64,000 bases of DNA from positions 310,001 through 374,000 of the forward strand of contig DASPIW010000057.1 of the NCBI GenBank assembly GCA_035628915.1, given 5' to 3'. A program made the translations under genes and the position numbers. Below, piece by piece: positions 60,658 through 64,000 of this stretch. The notes under the pieces are model-generated. The model was not told where the DNA came from. It saw only the letters and a program-made list of their open reading frames with translations, and did not search any database. Source of the stretch: JARBUG01 sp035628915. GTDB taxonomy: Bacteria; Bacillota; Sulfobacillia; Symbiobacteriales; Symbiobacteriaceae. The first letter of the stretch is position 1. The number at the start of each line of letters is the position of its first letter.

Positions 60658-61284
60658 ATGACCAAGAAGCGCATTGCGCTTTCCCTGGCCGTCCTGCTGA
60701 TGCTCCTGGCGGTCGGCTGCGGCAAGAAGGCCATCGAAGGGGAAGTCACAACGCCGCCGCCGGCTGATAAAGCCACACCGGCAGCCAACGCTACGACCAC
60801 CACCCCGAGCACCAACAACCCCTCGGCCCCGGCCCAGGAGGAGCCCAAGCAGAGTTTCTTTGCACCGGAGCCCAAGCCGGCCTACGAAAAAGTGAATCTG
60901 GGCCCGCTGAAGGTGGCCACCCCAGCCCAGGTCGGACCGCTGACCGTGACCCTGGCGGAAATGTCCGCCGTCACCAAGGCGCCCGGACTGCCGCCCAACT
61001 ACGTCTACCTGGTGATGCGAGCTTCGGTAAAGAATAATGGCAAGGAAGAGTATACGATTAACTCGTCCGACCATTTCAAGATGGAGACGCCCGAAGGCAA
61101 GGTCATGCCGTTCAACATCCAGGCCACGGCGCAGCGCAATCCCCGCCTGCAGGGGACGATTGTGGCGGGCGGTGCGATGGAAGGCTGGCTGGGCTACCTG
61201 GTAAAGAACCAGCCCGGGGCGTTCAAGTACCGCTTTATCCATCCCGACTACGGCAGCGCTTTTTGGGAGTTCTCCATACAGTGA
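60658..61284 (+). CDS. Lipoprotein with DUF4352-like domain
   Basis: The ATG at 60658 has GAGGTG upstream. The signal peptide ends in LAVGC, followed by a Pro/Thr/Ala-rich linker (about 25-65) and an immunoglobulin-like domain with VGPLTVTLAEMSAVTKAP, YLVMRASVKNNGKEEYTI and IVAGGAMEGWLGYLV, the pattern of DUF4352/TelA-like exported domains. Function is unknown. It is the last gene of the first peptide importer operon and is followed by a strong terminator. Confidence 0.82.
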   Translation: MTKKRIALSLAVLLMLLAVGCGKKAIEGEVTTPPPADKATPAANATTTTPSTNNPSAPAQEEPKQSFFAPEPKPAYEKVNLGPLKVATPAQVGPLTVTLAEMSAVTKAPGLPPNYVYLVMRASVKNNGKEEYTINSSDHFKMETPEGKVMPFNIQATAQRNPRLQGTIVAGGAMEGWLGYLVKNQPGAFKYRFIHPDYGSAFWEFSIQ

Positions 61285-61286
61285 CG

Positions 61287-61317
61287 AAAGAGGGGGGTGT
61301 TGCCCCCCTCTTTATTC
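61287..61317 (+). terminator. Terminator of the first peptide importer operon
   Basis: AAAGAGGGGGG (61287-61297) pairs with CCCCCCTCTTT (61303-61313), followed by ATTCTTA. The stem begins 2 bases after the lipoprotein stop. Confidence 0.9.
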
Positions 61318-61547
61318 TTACTATGCAACGATAACTACCTATCAGTAAATTGTGTGAACCGTTTCTCCTGTGCTCATGTCATATAGGAGAATGCGATAGT
61401 GGCTAATCACTCATAGCAAAACAGCCCAACAGTGGCAACGGTACTGGTCATCTACCACAGGGTGTCAGGCAGCGTAACCCCGTCTGCGCTATTTGCAGGT
61501 CCAAAGGGACGCACCGACAGCCAACAAGCTCGAAGGGGGCATCAGAT

Positions 61548-63242
61548 TTGGCTCGCAAGTGGATCGCTCTCGCTCTTTCAATCGTGATGGCCGCAGCCTT
61601 GTTCGCGGGCTGCAGCAAGGACACCAAGACAGAGACCCCGCCGACTACCGCTCCGCCGGCTCCCGCAGTCGATCCGAACAAGCCCGTGGATGGCGGCACG
61701 CTGACGATCGGCACCTTCTCGGACATCGTCACCATCAACGCGATCATGATCGACGACACGTCCTCTCAAGATGTGGCCAGCTTCCTGCTGGCGCAGCTCT
61801 ATGACGTCAACGGCAAGGGCGAAGTCATCGTCAGCCCGTGGTCCATCGCCAAGGAGCCCTTCACCATCAGTACCGACAAGAAGACCTACACGATCAAGAT
61901 TCGCCCAGACGCCAAGTGGTCTGACGGCAGCCCAATCACCGTCGAAGACGTCGTCTTCACCTACAAGACGCTGTCGAACGAAGCGGTGGGCGCCCCCAGC
62001 TACAGCGCCTACGCGCAGATCGCCGACGTCAAGTCGCAGGGCACCGACATCGTAGTGATCACCCTGAAGGACGTTGACTCCCGGTTCGAGACCTCTCTGA
62101 CGGCGAACATCGTACCGGCGAAGGCCTTCAAGGATATGAAGCCTGAGGATATCGGCAAGGCCAAGTACGGCACCGACCCGAAGGAAACCCTCACCTCCGG
62201 CCCGTACCTGTGGAAGGAATGGGTCGAGAAGCAGTACATCACCCTCGAAAAGAACCCGAACTACTGGGGCCAGAAGCCGCATATCGACAAGGTCATTTTC
62301 AAGGTCTACGCCGACCAGAACACGGAAGTCCAGGCCCTGATCAAGGGTGAAATCGACTTCCTAGAGACCGTTCCCGTCGCCACCCTCGACGCTCTGAAGG
62401 CCAGCCCGGCCATCAAGCTCTTCGAAGGCGCCGGCCCCGTCTACGACTACGTGGCCTTCAACTTCAACGCGGACAACTGGCCCGGCAAGTGGGTCCCGTT
62501 CGCCGGCGCCAAGACCCGGCAGGCGATCAGCCACGCCATCAACCGCCAGGGCATGGTTGACAGCGTACTGAAGGGCCACGGCTCGCTCCTGAACGGTCCG
62601 TTCCTGCCCGGCGCCTGGCCTGACTCCCCTGAAGTGACCGCGAAGTGGGAGTTTGACGTCAACAAGGCGAAGCAGTTGCTGGCGGAGGACGGCTGGAAGG
62701 CCGGCTCCGACGGCATCCTCGTCAAGGATGGCCACAAATTCGAGTTCGAGCTGATGACCAACGCCGGTAATAAGCGTCGTGAGTCCTACGCTGCGATCAT
62801 CCAGCAGAACCTGGCCGATGTGGGCATCAAGGTCAACATCAAGACCCTCGACTTCTCGGCCATGATCCCCGACCACTTCGCCCCGGGCAAGTTCCAGGCG
62901 CTGTTGCTTGGCTGGCAGCTTGGCCTCGACCCCGACGCCGAATCAATCTTCAGTTCCCTGTTCTTCCCGCCTGCTGGCCAGAACGCGGGCTTCTATAAGA
63001 ACGAGAAGACCGATAAGCTCTGGGCCGACGGCTACCGTGTCTCCGAGAAGGCCCAGCGCAAGGAAGTATATAAGGGCATCCTGCAGGAGTACGCCCAGGA
63101 TCCGCCTTACGTCTTCCTCGCCACCCAGAACATCATTACCGCCTACAACGAGCGGGTTAAGTGGGCCAAGGAAGACCAGCCGGTCCAGGCCATTCCGTAC
63201 GGCTACTTCTACCACATTAACAACTGGTGGGTGACGCAATAA
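61548..63242 (+). CDS. Family 5 solute-binding lipoprotein (peptide-type ABC receptor)
   Basis: The start is a TTG at 61548 with GAAGGGGG eight bases upstream. The signal peptide ends in LFAGC and a Thr/Pro-rich linker, so this receptor is lipid-anchored, unlike the one at 56643. The 564-residue chain shows GGTLTIGTFSDIVTINAIMI, IRPDAKWSDGSPITVEDVVF, YDYVAFNFNADN, KTRQAISHAINRQGMVDSVL and FQALLLGWQLGLDPDAESIF, typical of SBP_bac_5. Peptides are the usual ligands. A hairpin and a DppB-like permease gene follow. Confidence 0.93.
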   Translation: MARKWIALALSIVMAAALFAGCSKDTKTETPPTTAPPAPAVDPNKPVDGGTLTIGTFSDIVTINAIMIDDTSSQDVASFLLAQLYDVNGKGEVIVSPWSIAKEPFTISTDKKTYTIKIRPDAKWSDGSPITVEDVVFTYKTLSNEAVGAPSYSAYAQIADVKSQGTDIVVITLKDVDSRFETSLTANIVPAKAFKDMKPEDIGKAKYGTDPKETLTSGPYLWKEWVEKQYITLEKNPNYWGQKPHIDKVIFKVYADQNTEVQALIKGEIDFLETVPVATLDALKASPAIKLFEGAGPVYDYVAFNFNADNWPGKWVPFAGAKTRQAISHAINRQGMVDSVLKGHGSLLNGPFLPGAWPDSPEVTAKWEFDVNKAKQLLAEDGWKAGSDGILVKDGHKFEFELMTNAGNKRRESYAAIIQQNLADVGIKVNIKTLDFSAMIPDHFAPGKFQALLLGWQLGLDPDAESIFSSLFFPPAGQNAGFYKNEKTDKLWADGYRVSEKAQRKEVYKGILQEYAQDPPYVFLATQNIITAYNERVKWAKEDQPVQAIPYGYFYHINNWWVTQ

Positions 63243-63271
63243 CCGGTACCGCTACAAGGATAACCCGATAC

Positions 63272-63299
63272 AGGGAAGGGGCTGCGGCCCCTTCCCTGC
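63272..63299 (+). other. Hairpin between second receptor and permease genes
   Basis: CAGGGAAGGGGC (63272-63283) pairs exactly with GCCCCTTCCCTG (63288-63299). No U tract follows. The placement is the same as in the first importer operon. Confidence 0.8.
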
Positions 63300-63342
63300 C
63301 TCTGGGTGCTACCTTTCGACCGCAGCAGAGGAGGCGGTGCCT

Positions 63343-64000
63343 ATGTCGGAATACCTGATCAGGCGGCTTCTGCAGTCCATTCTGGTCCTATTCTTGATCT
63401 CCCTCGTCAGCTTCGGCTTAATCCATGCCGCTCCGGGCGGCCCGACGACGATGTTGATCAAGCCTAACCAGTCGCCGGAAATTGTAAAAATTCAATTGCA
63501 TAACATGGGCCTTGACCGGCCGCTGCACATTCAATACTGGAGCTGGCTGACGCGCATGCTGAAGGGTGACTTTGGCACAACATTCAAGGCCGGTCGACCC
63601 GTGGGCGACTTTGTGTGGCCCGCCTTGAAGAACTCGCTAATCCTGATGACGACGGCATGGGTGCTGCAAATGCTGATTGCCATACCATGGGGCATTTACA
63701 ACAGCACACGCCAGTATGGGTTCTCAGACAACACGGCGGCCGTGATCGGCTATGCGGGTATGGCGATGCCCACGTTCTGGTTCGCCATTTTGATGCAGGA
63801 ACTCTTCTCCCTGAAGCTGAACTGGCTCCCCCTCTCCAATATGTACAGCATGAACAAGATCGGGCAGTTCAGCGACCTGGTCCTGCACATGATCCTGCCG
63901 GTTTCCGTGCTAGTGATCATCGGCCTGGCCAGCTACACCCGCTATGCCCGCGCCAGCATGCTGGAAGTGCTGGGGCAGGACTACGTCCGGACGGCCCGCG
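63343..64000 (+). CDS. Peptide-type ABC importer permease, DppB-like (3' end outside window)
   Basis: The ATG at 63343 has GAGGAGG upstream, and the frame is open to the last base. The translated part begins MSEYLIRRLLQSILVLFLIS and shows FGLIHAAPGGPTTML, MGLDRPLHIQYWSWL, LKGDFGTTFKAGRPV and, at the edge, RYARASMLEVLGQDYVRTAR, the EAA-loop region. About 219 of roughly 315 residues are present. It should pair with the receptor at 61548 and a DppC-like partner beyond the window. Confidence 0.93.
   Translation, partial: MSEYLIRRLLQSILVLFLISLVSFGLIHAAPGGPTTMLIKPNQSPEIVKIQLHNMGLDRPLHIQYWSWLTRMLKGDFGTTFKAGRPVGDFVWPALKNSLILMTTAWVLQMLIAIPWGIYNSTRQYGFSDNTAAVIGYAGMAMPTFWFAILMQELFSLKLNWLPLSNMYSMNKIGQFSDLVLHMILPVSVLVIIGLASYTRYARASMLEVLGQDYVRTAR

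Overview
This window looks like chromosomal core DNA from a GC-rich, Gram-positive member of the Bacillota, most like Symbiobacterium or a relative (inferred from gene content only, no search was run). The support is a PyrR-attenuated pyr operon, a T-box in front of ileS, S-layer homology (SLH) and copper-amine-oxidase-like stalk domains in exported proteins, a YteA-type zinc-finger protein, ferredoxin-dependent 2-oxoacid oxidation, frequent GTG and TTG starts, and strong purine-rich ribosome binding sites. No rRNA, tRNA, CRISPR array, insertion sequence or prophage was seen.

Layout. 1-1525: 3' end of rqcH and a small unknown gene. 1543-8023 (minus strand): murA, an exported CAP/SLH protein, an ACT-domain malic enzyme and a LysR regulator. 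8249-10954: korAB (2-oxoacid:ferredoxin oxidoreductase), divergent from the LysR gene, followed by a methyltransferase with an internal deletion. 11766-18608 (minus): the pyrRBCKDE operon behind a PyrR attenuator, then a metallo-beta-lactamase hydrolase, an FmdB-type zinc ribbon and a small ferredoxin-like protein. 18907-25498: GH35 beta-galactosidase, a cytochrome b-molybdopterin oxidoreductase on the opposite strand, a two-component system, and a phosphoribosyltransferase fused to a nuclease-like domain. 25499-25928 is AT-rich and has no convincing gene. 25929-31412 (minus): pyrF, rluD, lspA, a YteA-like gene, a small membrane protein and an acyl-CoA ligase. 31614-36838: two small membrane proteins, a minimal sigma-54 activator, an M20 dipeptidase, a flavodiiron-like hydrolase, a GNAT acetyltransferase and a decayed phosphotransferase gene. 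36864-43281: an amidohydrolase and a BMP-type nucleoside ABC importer. 43334-43465 is a 4 x 33 bp tandem repeat. 43604-46300: an unknown gene, a HIT protein and a secreted von Willebrand A protein. 46460-53034 (minus): an ABC export operon with two ATPases, one very large permease, a membrane-fusion lipoprotein and a chromate-type transporter. 53186-56346 (minus): ileS with its T-box leader. 56643-64000: two peptide-type ABC importers, the second cut by the window edge.

Several systems can be read as units. PyrR and the attenuator control de novo UMP synthesis, with pyrF placed apart in the lspA-rluD-pyrF operon and carAB not in the window. The BMP importer and the HPRT-type enzyme point to nucleoside and base salvage. 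KorAB and malic enzyme point to ferredoxin-linked and NAD(P)-linked carbon flow around the TCA/pyruvate node. The least ordinary items are fusions: HPRT with a PD-(D/E)XK-like domain, an ABC ATPase with an AbrB/SpoVT-like tail, a solute-binding protein with a copper-amine-oxidase-like stalk in place of a lipobox, and a two-domain cytochrome b/molybdopterin enzyme. Intergenic hairpins that run directly into start codons recur at three places (murA, the first metallo-hydrolase and the BMP ATPase).
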